Source: Bdellovibrio sp. qaytius (GTDB taxonomy: Bacteria > Bdellovibrionota > Bdellovibrionia > Bdellovibrionales > Bdellovibrionaceae). From it: a DNA stretch of 64,000 nucleotides. Of this stretch, positions 8,378 through 15,840 are shown piece after piece (positions within the stretch are counted from its first letter, which is position 1; each line of letters begins with the position of its first letter). The stretch covers positions 2,006,001 to 2,070,000 of the forward strand of contig CP025734.1 in assembly GCA_004011035.1 (NCBI GenBank). Reading direction: 5' to 3'. The notes under the pieces were generated by a model. That model had not been told where the DNA came from. It did not search any database and saw only the letters and a list, made by a program, of their open reading frames with translations. The translations under genes and the position numbers were made by a program.

Positions 8378-9052
8378 ATGATCGATGGAATGAAAATGAT
8401 TAATTTAGGTTACACAAAATTAGGTCTTCCGCTTCATGGATATCATTTTACTCCGGCCACAGGTAAAGCCAAAAACCGCGCTCTTGTTATTGGCGGCATT
8501 CACGGCGATGAACCTGAAGGTGTTGTGGCCACACGCGGCTTACTGGATGCTTTTCTTAAAAGTTACACTCTTGATTTAGAATTAGTGCTTGTTCCAGAAA
8601 TGAACCCAGAAGGCGTTTTACTTAAAACACGCGGAAATTCTAACAAAGTAGATCTGAATCGCAATATGTCGACTAAAGATTGGTCTCCTGTGGCGGCCAG
8701 TGAACGCTATCACCCAGGCCCAAGCCCGATGAGCGAACTTGAAAATCAGTTATTAGCAAAATTCATCGAAGACTTTAAGCCCACAGTTATTTTTTCAATG
8801 CACTCATGGAAGCCGATGTTAAACACAAATGGTGTTTTACCAGAAGCTGATGCGATTGCAAAAATCACAGGTTATGAAATTCATCCAGATATCGGTTACC
8901 CGACTCCAGGATCACTGGGTACATGGGCCGGCTTTGAAAGAAATATTCCAACGCTTACGTATGAAGTTGAACGCGATATTTCATTTAGACCCATTATTGA
9001 TATTCACGTTCCAGCCATTATTGAAGGCTTAAAAGTTACAGCACAAAGATAA
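8378..9052 (+). CDS. MpaA-like M14 zinc carboxypeptidase (murein peptide amidase)
   Basis: A small M14 metallopeptidase without a signal peptide. Zinc ligands H and E come from GGIHGDEPEG, the substrate Asn-Arg from VDLNRNM, the third ligand from FSMHSW, and the catalytic Glu from TYEVERD. MpaA cuts gamma-D-Glu-mDAP in recycled murein tripeptides and so releases DAP. The location between lysA (uses DAP) and dapD (makes DAP) supports that role over a general peptidase. Several ATGs are possible; the one at 8396 has TGGA at a better spacing than the one at 8378. Confidence 0.8.
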   Translation: MIDGMKMINLGYTKLGLPLHGYHFTPATGKAKNRALVIGGIHGDEPEGVVATRGLLDAFLKSYTLDLELVLVPEMNPEGVLLKTRGNSNKVDLNRNMSTKDWSPVAASERYHPGPSPMSELENQLLAKFIEDFKPTVIFSMHSWKPMLNTNGVLPEADAIAKITGYEIHPDIGYPTPGSLGTWAGFERNIPTLTYEVERDISFRPIIDIHVPAIIEGLKVTAQR

Positions 9053-9063
9053 GTGAGAGCACA

Positions 9064-9879
9064 ATGAAAAACGAAATCTTAAATTTACACCAAACATTAG
9101 CCGACAACAAAGACTACCAAATCACATCAAGCGATAAAGATTTAATCTTAGCAGCAATGAACGATTTAGATTCTGGTAAAGTTCGTGTCTCTGAAAAAAT
9201 AGACGGCAAATGGATCACGAATGAATGGGTTAAAAAATCTATTTTATTATATTTTCGTATCACCACGAATAAAGTAATCAACTCAGGTGATTTATCTTAC
9301 TTCGATAAAATTCCCGTAAAAAAATTCGACGAGAAAAATGGCGTACGCGTTGTTCCGCAAGCGATCGCGCGTTTTGGTTCATTCATCGAAGCAGGCGCTA
9401 TCTTAATGCCTTCTTATGTAAACATCGGCGCTTATGTTGGCGCTGGTACAATGGTTGATACCTGGGCCACTGTAGGCTCATGTGCACAAGTCGGAAAAAA
9501 CGTTCACTTATCAGGTGGCGTTGGTCTTGGCGGAGTTTTAGAACCCGCACAAGCGCAACCCGTCATTGTTGAAGATGATTGTTTCGTTGGAAGTCGCTGC
9601 ATCGTGGTTGAAGGTGTTCATCTTGAACCAGGTGTTGTGTTAGGTGCTGGTGTTACTATTACCGCTTCGACAAAAATTATCGATGTGACTCAAAAAGATG
9701 TGGTTTACAAAGGCCGCGTTCCTGCAAATTCTGTGGTGATTCCAGGTGTTGAGATGAAAACTTACCCTGCTGGCACTTACGGAGTTCCTGCTGCATTGAT
9801 CATTGGTTTAAGAAAAGAATCGACGAACAAAAAAACATCGTTAAACGATGCGCTTCGTGATTTTAACGTTAGTGTTTAG
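9064..9879 (+). CDS. dapD: Tetrahydrodipicolinate N-succinyltransferase
   Basis: Transfers succinyl from succinyl-CoA to tetrahydrodipicolinate in the succinylase branch of DAP/lysine synthesis. The N-terminal substrate domain has WVKKSILLYFR. The left-handed beta-helix carries hexapeptide repeats with GAYVGAGTMVDTWATVGSCAQ and SGGVGLGGVLEP, and the C-terminus has PAGTYGVPAALIIG. Its 271 residues compare with 274 in E. coli. It starts 12 bases after mpaA. The last 11 bases overlap the 3' end of the permease gene on the other strand. Confidence 0.96.
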   Translation: MKNEILNLHQTLADNKDYQITSSDKDLILAAMNDLDSGKVRVSEKIDGKWITNEWVKKSILLYFRITTNKVINSGDLSYFDKIPVKKFDEKNGVRVVPQAIARFGSFIEAGAILMPSYVNIGAYVGAGTMVDTWATVGSCAQVGKNVHLSGGVGLGGVLEPAQAQPVIVEDDCFVGSRCIVVEGVHLEPGVVLGAGVTITASTKIIDVTQKDVVYKGRVPANSVVIPGVEMKTYPAGTYGVPAALIIGLRKESTNKKTSLNDALRDFNVSV

Positions 9880-11107
9880 ATTTTAGTAAAATTGCCGGTT
9901 CGATCTTAAGTGAAGCGCGAGCCGGAATATAACAGCCCACAATCGCAAGGGCTGTAACGCCCAAAACCACCCAAAATGTGAATACAGGGTTTACCAAAGC
10001 CGGAATCGAAGAGTCATAATACACGGCTGGTAAAATATTTAATGGATAATACTGTAAATAATAACCCACAGCCACGCCAATAAATGTTCCTAAAAATAAT
10101 CCTGATAATGAAATCCATAAGCCCATCATCAAAAATAACAACAATGTGTTTTTTGATGAATACCCTAGCGTTTTAATAATCGCGATATCTAATTTTTTCT
10201 GCGACATAACGAGAGCTAAAACTGTTAGAATTGAAGACGATGCAATTAAACCCGCAAGACCTAGAAAAATACCGATCATGGTTTTTTCCATAAACAGAGC
10301 AAAAAACAAATCAGAATTTTTTTGCTGCCATGATTCGACATGCTCAAAACCTTTTGCTTCTAAACTTGCGCGCAGAGGCTCCATCTGATTGATATCTTTT
10401 AACCAAATATGATAGCCACTGGTTTTAGACGGACTTTGACGAAGCGATTTAATCGAGAGGTCTTTATTAAAGAACAAAAGCTTTGAATCAAGATCATAAA
10501 GATCAGTTGTTACAATTCGGCGGATCGTGGCTTTTTCAAAAACCGGCGCCTCCATTGAACTTAAAAGTAAACTCTCAGCCGGAATCAGCGTAACCACATC
10601 GCCCTCTAACAAACCAAGAGATCTGGCTAAATCGATACCGACCGCAATTTCATTGGCCTGAAGTTCAAGGTCGACATCCAGTGAGGGATCATAAAACACA
10701 AAACGCGAATCTTGGTTATTAACTTTTAAATCTTTAAGCTGTTTAAACCAAAAACTAATACCTGCCTGGTCATATCCCACAGCGCTTGTGCCCCGAAATT
10801 GGCCATCCACAGTTCGAAGCATCAAATCATAACTCTCGTAAGGAATCACCGACATGTCGTTTGTTGAAGGCAGATCGTCTAAGGCTTTTTCTTTTTTGAT
10901 GATATTTAAATGCGGGTCTAGGGCTAAGATGCGATTTTTAATGTTGTGGTTCATCCCGTTCATCACGAACAGAACCAGAAAGAAAATCGCCACACTTAAA
11001 GTGATTGCGATAAAAGACAATAACGAGATTCTACGAATCAACGAAGCTGATCGATTAGAAATAATCAATTTTTTTAAAAAGAAATAACTTAAGGAATCTC
11101 GCAACAT
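9869..11107 (-). CDS. FtsX-type ABC permease (LolC/LolE-like)
   Basis: A MacB/FtsX-family permease of 412 residues. One N-terminal membrane helix follows RRISLLSF, then comes a large periplasmic domain (about 60-270). The C-terminal FtsX core has three helices, with ILTVLALVMSQKKLDIAIIKTLG as the family coupling helix. LolC/E proteins extract lipoproteins from the inner membrane, and this lipoprotein-rich region makes that plausible. It could equally be another FtsX-type exporter. The ATPase that should pair with it lies upstream across an 86-base gap filled by a palindromic sequence, and that ATPase looks catalytically degenerate. Confidence 0.82.
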   Translation of the reverse strand: MLRDSLSYFFLKKLIISNRSASLIRRISLLSFIAITLSVAIFFLVLFVMNGMNHNIKNRILALDPHLNIIKKEKALDDLPSTNDMSVIPYESYDLMLRTVDGQFRGTSAVGYDQAGISFWFKQLKDLKVNNQDSRFVFYDPSLDVDLELQANEIAVGIDLARSLGLLEGDVVTLIPAESLLLSSMEAPVFEKATIRRIVTTDLYDLDSKLLFFNKDLSIKSLRQSPSKTSGYHIWLKDINQMEPLRASLEAKGFEHVESWQQKNSDLFFALFMEKTMIGIFLGLAGLIASSSILTVLALVMSQKKLDIAIIKTLGYSSKNTLLLFLMMGLWISLSGLFLGTFIGVAVGYYLQYYPLNILPAVYYDSSIPALVNPVFTFWVVLGVTALAIVGCYIPARASLKIEPAILLKSKH

Positions 11108-11120
11108 ACGAGCTTAGTTT

Positions 11121-11200
11121 CACTTGAAATTTATCAAGGCGCAAGGAGGAAGGCCTACTAAAAGTAGGTCGACGACGCAGCAACGCAGAGAAATTAGAAA
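11121..11200. repeat. Long imperfect palindrome within the ABC operon
   Basis: The apex is the perfect hairpin CCTACT-AAA-AGTAGG (11154-11168). Outer arms TTGAAATTTATC and GAGAAATTAGAAA are largely complementary, with poorly paired G/C-rich segments between. It fills the gap between the ATPase stop and the permease start. No T run follows, so it is not a simple terminator. It may be an mRNA-stabilising or attenuating structure, or a dispersed intergenic repeat. I find no second full copy in this window. Confidence 0.5.
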
Positions 11201-11880
11201 TGAGCGACTTTTTTCGTGGGAGCTGATTCGTCGAAGTAGATAATACCCTCTTCAAGAAATAGCTTGTTATGACCTAAATGATTCATCGCCGTTGGATGAT
11301 GATTTGTCATAAAAATATGGCGTAAGTGACCTGCGCGTTGTTTGTACGCAATTAAATCTAAAAAGTTTAACCACTGCGGCTCTGTTAGGCCCGATGCAGG
11401 GTCTTCTAATAATAAAATCTGCGGATCTTTAGCAATAGCTTGAGTCATAAACACGAGCTTTTGTACGCTATAGCTAAGCTTGCCTAAGTCGTTATTTAAA
11501 TAAGGCGTTAGATCTAACTGTTCACAAATAGCTTTAAGTTCTTCTGGCGTTGTAAATTGATCTAAGAACGCTTTAACCGAGATATTTAAATGGTGGCGGC
11601 CACCTTCAAAATAAACTCCCATAACTGTGCGCGGATCGACTTCATTTTCACCCGCAAAGATATCCTGACCGTTCCATAAAATGCGGCCCGATGTGCACGG
11701 ACGCGAACCCGATAGAAATTGTAAAAACTGAATTGAGCTATTTGGATTTGATGACTCGATCACCACTGTTTGATCTGTTGGCAATTCAAAATCTACGCTC
11801 TGAAGAACAGGATCTGTTCCAGGTTGAAGAAGCGTCACGTTTTCTAATACGACTTGATTAAGATCAAATAAGTTTGCCAT
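11194..11880 (-). CDS. ABC ATPase-like protein with degenerate catalytic motifs
   Basis: The ABC ATPase fold is recognisable: FELPTDQTVVI before the P-loop, SGRILWNGQDI, and an H-loop FMTNHH. The catalytic elements are altered (numbering from TTG at 11883). The P-loop reads ESSNPNSSI (43-51) with no Gly-rich GKS/T and no lysine. The Q-loop Gln is replaced (VYFEGG). The signature is LSYSVQ (136-141) instead of LSGGQ. Walker B ends LLLED (157-161) instead of LLLDE. It probably cannot hydrolyse ATP normally. Five-gene minus-strand context and the FtsX-type permease downstream suggest it still assembles as a transporter subunit. ATG at 11880 is preferred over the TTG; GCCGATAA lies 7 bases before it and no Shine-Dalgarno is seen. 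Confidence 0.78.
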   Translation of the reverse strand: MANLFDLNQVVLENVTLLQPGTDPVLQSVDFELPTDQTVVIESSNPNSSIQFLQFLSGSRPCTSGRILWNGQDIFAGENEVDPRTVMGVYFEGGRHHLNISVKAFLDQFTTPEELKAICEQLDLTPYLNNDLGKLSYSVQKLVFMTQAIAKDPQILLLEDPASGLTEPQWLNFLDLIAYKQRAGHLRHIFMTNHHPTAMNHLGHNKLFLEEGIIYFDESAPTKKVAHF

Positions 11881-11887
11881 CAAAACT

Positions 11888-11895
11888 TTATCGGC
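11888..11895 (-). promoter_or_regulatory. GCCGATAA element (FliA-type -10) before pseudo-ATPase
   Basis: Exact GCCGATAA 7 bases before the ATG at 11880, just after the ydcF-like stop. A weak -35-like TAACTTTG lies 11 bases upstream. It is one of four such elements directly before start codons in this window. Confidence 0.35.
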
Positions 11896-12483
11896 TTAAA
11901 GGCCGACAAAGTTAACTAGACCGAAGACTGTATAGAACACTGATTTTACTAATTCTAAAGCGAAGTCAAAAATCGACTGCTCTGATCTAGAATTAGCTAA
12001 GGTTAACTTCTTAATCTCGATGGTATTTGGAAAAACATCACGAAAGATCGAATACGCTCTGGCCATGTGCAATTGTGATGTCACTAACAAAACATCTTGG
12101 CATTTAAGTGATTCAACTAAGACCACAGATTGATGGGCATTACCAAAAGTTGTTTGTGACCTTTTTTCTAAAATCACATCATCAGGATTAATTTCATTAT
12201 AATACGGCCAGTACGGAAAAACCTCGGTGTAAGTGGCCTCTTTAAAAACCCCCGACACGATTAGTTTTTTAATGCGCTTTTGTTGAAGTAATTCAAAGCC
12301 TTCACGAATTCGACCCGGCGCCCCTGTAAGCACAACAGCGCAGTCAGCTTCTGTAGCTTGAGACCAAACGTTGATCGGCTCTTCTTTGATTTTTTTGGCG
12401 TGAATAAATAAAATACTCAGGCCAATAACAAAAAATATATAGAAGATCAGCGCTTTAGGTCTAAACGACAAAAAGGGATACAT
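11896..12483 (-). CDS. YdcF/SanA-like DUF218 membrane protein
   Basis: One N-terminal membrane helix (about 10-28) is followed by a DUF218 Rossmann-like domain: DCAVVLTGAPGRIREGFELL, KLIVSGVF, ILEKRSQTTFGNA and LLVTSQLHMARA. Family members such as SanA and YdcF are linked to envelope integrity or SAM binding, and the catalytic role is unsettled. The domain would face the periplasm if the helix is an uncleaved anchor. It lies between ridA (6-base gap) and the ABC pseudo-ATPase (15-base gap) in a minus-strand run. Confidence 0.85.
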   Translation of the reverse strand: MYPFLSFRPKALIFYIFFVIGLSILFIHAKKIKEEPINVWSQATEADCAVVLTGAPGRIREGFELLQQKRIKKLIVSGVFKEATYTEVFPYWPYYNEINPDDVILEKRSQTTFGNAHQSVVLVESLKCQDVLLVTSQLHMARAYSIFRDVFPNTIEIKKLTLANSRSEQSIFDFALELVKSVFYTVFGLVNFVGL

Positions 12484-12489
12484 TTAAAA

Positions 12490-12876
12490 TTAGGCTTGTT
12501 TGTGGGCGATCACTTCGATTTCAACATTCACACCTTTTGGTAAACCCGCAACTGCAACAGTTGAACGAGCCGGTGGATTTTGTGGAAAGCGAGTCGCATA
12601 AACTTCATTAACAGCCGCAAAGTCATTCATGCTTGTTAAAAAAATTGTTGTTTTGATCACGTTTGAAAATTTAAGATCAGCTTTGGCTAAAACCGCTTCG
12701 ATATTTTTCAAAACCATTTCAGTTTGTTGTTTTACATCACCCGTGAAAACTTCTTGAGTTTGTGGGTTGATAGAAATTTGACCTGAACAGAATAAAAAAT
12801 CTCCCATTTGCACAGCTTGCGAATAAGGGCCTACTGCTTTTGGGGCGTGGTCAGTGTGAAGAATTGTTTTAGACAT
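12490..12876 (-). CDS. ridA: RidA-family enamine/imine deaminase
   Basis: A 128-residue trimeric Rid (YjgF/UK114) protein that hydrolyses reactive 2-aminoacrylate and related imines from PLP enzymes. KAVGPYSQAVQ, GDFLFCSGQISINP, the arginine-containing PPARSTVAVAGLPKGV with the key Arg, and the closing VEIEVIA match the family throughout. A clear AAGGAGAAGCTT precedes the ATG. It is in a minus-strand run with an outer-membrane-like protein upstream and ydcF downstream. Confidence 0.95.
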   Translation of the reverse strand: MSKTILHTDHAPKAVGPYSQAVQMGDFLFCSGQISINPQTQEVFTGDVKQQTEMVLKNIEAVLAKADLKFSNVIKTTIFLTSMNDFAAVNEVYATRFPQNPPARSTVAVAGLPKGVNVEIEVIAHKQA

Positions 12877-12899
12877 AAGCTTCTCCTTGAGAGTCGTGA

Positions 12900-13391
12900 T
12901 TAAAAGTAAAAAATAATACCAGCACGTGTTGGGCTATCAGCAAATGTGCGGATACGCGTATCTTTAACTGACGATAATCCTAAACCGCCCTCAATCGAAA
13001 AACCAATGTTTTCTAAACCTGTTAAGAAAAACTCAACACCCATTAAAATATTAGCTTCAAAGCCATTTTCTTTGCCAGAAGTTGGATCTTCGAATGTCAC
13101 TAAACCAAGCTGACCACCAGCGTAATAATGCAATTGGTTTTCATGAAAGATCACGTGTCTTACGCCCACATTCAGCTGAAATTTAGAATTATCTTTTTTA
13201 GTATCAACGCCGATACCACCCGTTACGGCTGTTAAGCCATTCAGATGATAAATAGCCGCTAGAGAAGGAAGACTTTCAGACGTGTTGTCTTTGATACCAA
13301 TACCTAAGCGTTGTGGCATTTCTTTAGCAAAAACAAATGATGAAAATAACGACACAATTGCAACGGCAAGGATTTTTTTATGTAACTTCAT
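12900..13391 (-). CDS. Small exported beta-barrel-like protein
   Basis: Not a named family. A signal peptide ends SSFVFA/K. The remaining ~140 residues alternate hydrophobic and polar residues in strand-like segments (GLTAVTGGIGVD, FQLNVGVRHVIF, QLHYYAGGQLGLVTF, NILMGVEFFLTG, IGFSIEGGLGLSSV). The protein ends in aromatic FYF, typical of outer-membrane barrels recognised by BamA. The ATG at 13391 is chosen because GGAGG lies 5 bases before it; a longer frame would start at 13403 inside that site. It shares a short divergent intergenic region with the chalcone-isomerase-like gene. Confidence 0.75.
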   Translation of the reverse strand: MKLHKKILAVAIVSLFSSFVFAKEMPQRLGIGIKDNTSESLPSLAAIYHLNGLTAVTGGIGVDTKKDNSKFQLNVGVRHVIFHENQLHYYAGGQLGLVTFEDPTSGKENGFEANILMGVEFFLTGLENIGFSIEGGLGLSSVKDTRIRTFADSPTRAGIIFYF

Positions 13392-13460
13392 GATAGCCTC
13401 CATCCCCTATAGGTTGACACTCTACCAACGGCTTGTCAGCATATTTTGATGGAGACACGT

Positions 13461-14108
13461 ATGAAAAAAAATATGACCCTTGCGATAACTTTCGCAATCA
13501 CTGCATTTTCTTTAAATTTATCTGCTCAAACTTTGACGACAAATGTTGGCGATAAAAAATATGAAACTTATGCTTTAGCTCAATCAGCTGAATTAAAAGT
13601 TGATAAAGACACCTTCAATTTAAAACCCGTATCACACGGAATCAGAAGAAAAAAACTTTTCGCACTTATCCCTGTAAAAGTTTATTACGCCGAATTATTA
13701 GCCGCGAAACCAGAAGCTTTAGTTAAAACTGAACACGAAATCTTAGGTTCGTTAAAAGCCGCAGGACCTGTGCAATTGCGTTTAACGATGTTACGTGATT
13801 TAGCCGCTAAAAAGATTTCTGATTCTTTTATTGAAGCTTTAAAAGCCAATGATGTGACCGTTGATTCAGGTGAAATGAAAACAGTGATTGAACATATCTC
13901 AACAATGACTGAATTCAAACAAGGCGAGATCTTTTCAATCGTTGGCCAAACTAAAGACGACAAAGGTTCTTTGTTCTTACAAAAACCAAATGGCGAAATC
14001 ATCACTGTGACTGGATCAGCAAAACTTGTAGAACAAATGTTTAGCATTTGGTTTGGCAAACCGGTTGATGACAAATTAGCAGAACTTAAAAAAGAATTAA
14101 TTAAATAG
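13461..14108 (+). CDS. Exported chalcone-isomerase-like domain protein
   Basis: A signal peptide (MKKNMTLAITFAITAFSLNLSAQ) is followed by a CHI-like domain. HGIRRKKLFALIPVKVYYAELL is the conserved opening, LRLTMLRDLAAKKI the middle, and SIWFGKPVDDKLAELKKEL the C-terminal signature. Bacterial chalcone-isomerase-like proteins of this type are periplasmic; their function is not settled and may involve lipid-like ligands rather than flavonoids. The start at 13461 is chosen because GGAG stands 7 bases upstream. The stop overlaps the GTG start of the next gene (TAGTG), so the two are coupled. Confidence 0.82.
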   Translation: MKKNMTLAITFAITAFSLNLSAQTLTTNVGDKKYETYALAQSAELKVDKDTFNLKPVSHGIRRKKLFALIPVKVYYAELLAAKPEALVKTEHEILGSLKAAGPVQLRLTMLRDLAAKKISDSFIEALKANDVTVDSGEMKTVIEHISTMTEFKQGEIFSIVGQTKDDKGSLFLQKPNGEIITVTGSAKLVEQMFSIWFGKPVDDKLAELKKELIK

Positions 14109-15361
14109 TGCGTAAGTTTTTTGTATTTTTAATTTTTTCGATGTATTCAGCCTGTGTTTTTGCACAGGCTTTTTCTATAGGTCAATTTTCAATCGGTAAA
14201 GCCGCAGTTGATCTAGATGTTGATGATTTTAATATCGAAAAAGCGCATTCTGATATTGAAGCCGGTTTTATCGGCGATTCGATTCAATGGCTTCGCCCCG
14301 AGAACAATTTATTAACTCCGCGGGTTTTATTAAACATCAGAGTTCCGAAAAAATACCAACCGGTTTATTTTAAAATTGCAGATCATGTTATTTTTCCATC
14401 TAACAATGGGTTAGATCTTTCATCACAGGTTTATATCAATTTATTCAACCCTGAAACGATTCAAATTTTTCAAGGTGATAAGGTTTTAGATACTATTCAA
14501 ATCAGCACAAAAGCCGTAGCCAAGTCTAAATTAAAACAATGGATCGACTACACATGTCTGCCTTACAACATAGTTATTACAGGTATAGAACAGCAATACA
14601 CCTCAACAGGGTGTAAGTTAAATCGCATTGGCTCATTTGGTAAAGAAACTCCCCGCTTAGAAGTGGCTTTCTCATCACCTAATCTAACGACACTTGCAGG
14701 CGATCATTCTCCATTCTTATTTAATTTAACTGACAACTCACCGGTCGAAACTGTTCTTATTAATAAAACGACAAAAGAAAAAGTAAATGTCACTGTGGCC
14801 GCAAAATTGCCTGCGCGGCTGAATCGTTTAAAAATGGCTGGTGGCCTTGGCCCGTATTTTTTCACGAACACTTATAAAAAAGAAACTAAAGGCCCTGACA
14901 CGGCTCCTTCATATATGCTGTACGGAAAATACGAAATATCTGAAACATCATCATTAAAAGCTTTTGATGCTTTAGTTTATAATAATAAATCACTTTTTAA
15001 TAATTCGGGTTTGTATTTCTCTTATGACTTAGCTCAGGTACTTGATGGCCAAGTTATTCTAGGGGCCCTGATCGGCTTTCAAGGTTTAAATTACCGTTAC
15101 GACACGGGTTACCCGAATAAGTTTGAAATGATTTATCCGCAAGGGTTTGAACTGACTTACAATCACCCGTTTGGTGTACAAAATTATTATTTAAGTTACG
15201 GTATGTTTTTATCAACGACCCAAGAATTATACCGCAACATGTGGCTTCGCTTTGGCAACCAAGTGTTTTACGAATTAAATTATATCACCTGGGGCAATGA
15301 CATTGCTGAAATTGATATGTGGGGCCTATCAGTGGGCTTTCCGTTATTTAAAGCTTTTTAA
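14108..15361 (+). CDS. Exported protein with probable C-terminal outer-membrane barrel
   Basis: Not recognised. A signal peptide ends SACVFA. Residues about 20-240 look like an extracytoplasmic domain with two cysteines (TCLPYNI, STGCKL) that could pair. The C-terminal 170 residues have repeated aromatic strands (LYFSYDL, LGALIGFQGLNYRYD, YYLSYGMFL, MWLRFGNQVFYELNYITWG) and the chain ends VGFPLFKAF, as in outer-membrane barrels. The GTG start overlaps the upstream stop by one base, tying it to the CHI-like protein. Confidence 0.7.
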   Translation: MRKFFVFLIFSMYSACVFAQAFSIGQFSIGKAAVDLDVDDFNIEKAHSDIEAGFIGDSIQWLRPENNLLTPRVLLNIRVPKKYQPVYFKIADHVIFPSNNGLDLSSQVYINLFNPETIQIFQGDKVLDTIQISTKAVAKSKLKQWIDYTCLPYNIVITGIEQQYTSTGCKLNRIGSFGKETPRLEVAFSSPNLTTLAGDHSPFLFNLTDNSPVETVLINKTTKEKVNVTVAAKLPARLNRLKMAGGLGPYFFTNTYKKETKGPDTAPSYMLYGKYEISETSSLKAFDALVYNNKSLFNNSGLYFSYDLAQVLDGQVILGALIGFQGLNYRYDTGYPNKFEMIYPQGFELTYNHPFGVQNYYLSYGMFLSTTQELYRNMWLRFGNQVFYELNYITWGNDIAEIDMWGLSVGFPLFKAF

Positions 15362-15363
15362 AT

Positions 15364-15831
15364 CTACTGCTGAGAAAACTTAAGCTGAAATAAATCTGGT
15401 CTAACGATTAAATTAAACTGACCCGTATCATCGGTGATATTTATATCTGAGCCATCTTCATTGGGATAAAATTGATTAAACATGTCACGCGCTTGGCTGC
15501 CGGTGTACTTGATAAATGCGGATCTAAATCCGATTTTACCAAAAGCTGAATTAAAAATTAAAATTGAACACTGATACGTGTTTTCTGCTTTTTTGTTACA
15601 GATAAAAGTCATTTCTTTTTGTGAAACGACTAAAACCTTACCGGGCCCAAGCATGCTGTTTTGCTCAGACACGTTCATCTGACCATAAATTCTTGCCGGT
15701 GTGTGATCGAAGGTTCCATCAAATGAATTTGAAACTAGATTGATCATGTACTGCTGGCCCAGAAACCGCCCCTCGGTTCGGGCCTGCAAATTTAGACTCA
15801 ATAAAATTAAACTCAAAAATAATAACTTCAT
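15364..15831 (-). CDS. Exported protein of unknown function
   Basis: A signal peptide (MKLLFLSLILLSLNLQA) is followed by about 137 residues without membrane segments and with two cysteines (FICNKK, YQCSIL). It is the second gene of a minus-strand pair, 9 bases after the TPR lipoprotein. The stop is 2 bases from the stop of the convergent barrel-like gene. No family recognised. Confidence 0.7.
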   Translation of the reverse strand: MKLLFLSLILLSLNLQARTEGRFLGQQYMINLVSNSFDGTFDHTPARIYGQMNVSEQNSMLGPGKVLVVSQKEMTFICNKKAENTYQCSILIFNSAFGKIGFRSAFIKYTGSQARDMFNQFYPNEDGSDINITDDTGQFNLIVRPDLFQLKFSQQ

Positions 15832-15840
15832 TAAAAAAGG

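Noticed and set aside
8340-8400. Lysine riboswitch between lysA and mpaA
   Set aside because: The gap is about 17-35 bases, far too short for the aptamer.
11055-11255. 66-codon minus-strand frame across the ABC palindrome
   Set aside because: It overlaps both neighbouring genes and mostly translates the palindromic spacer.
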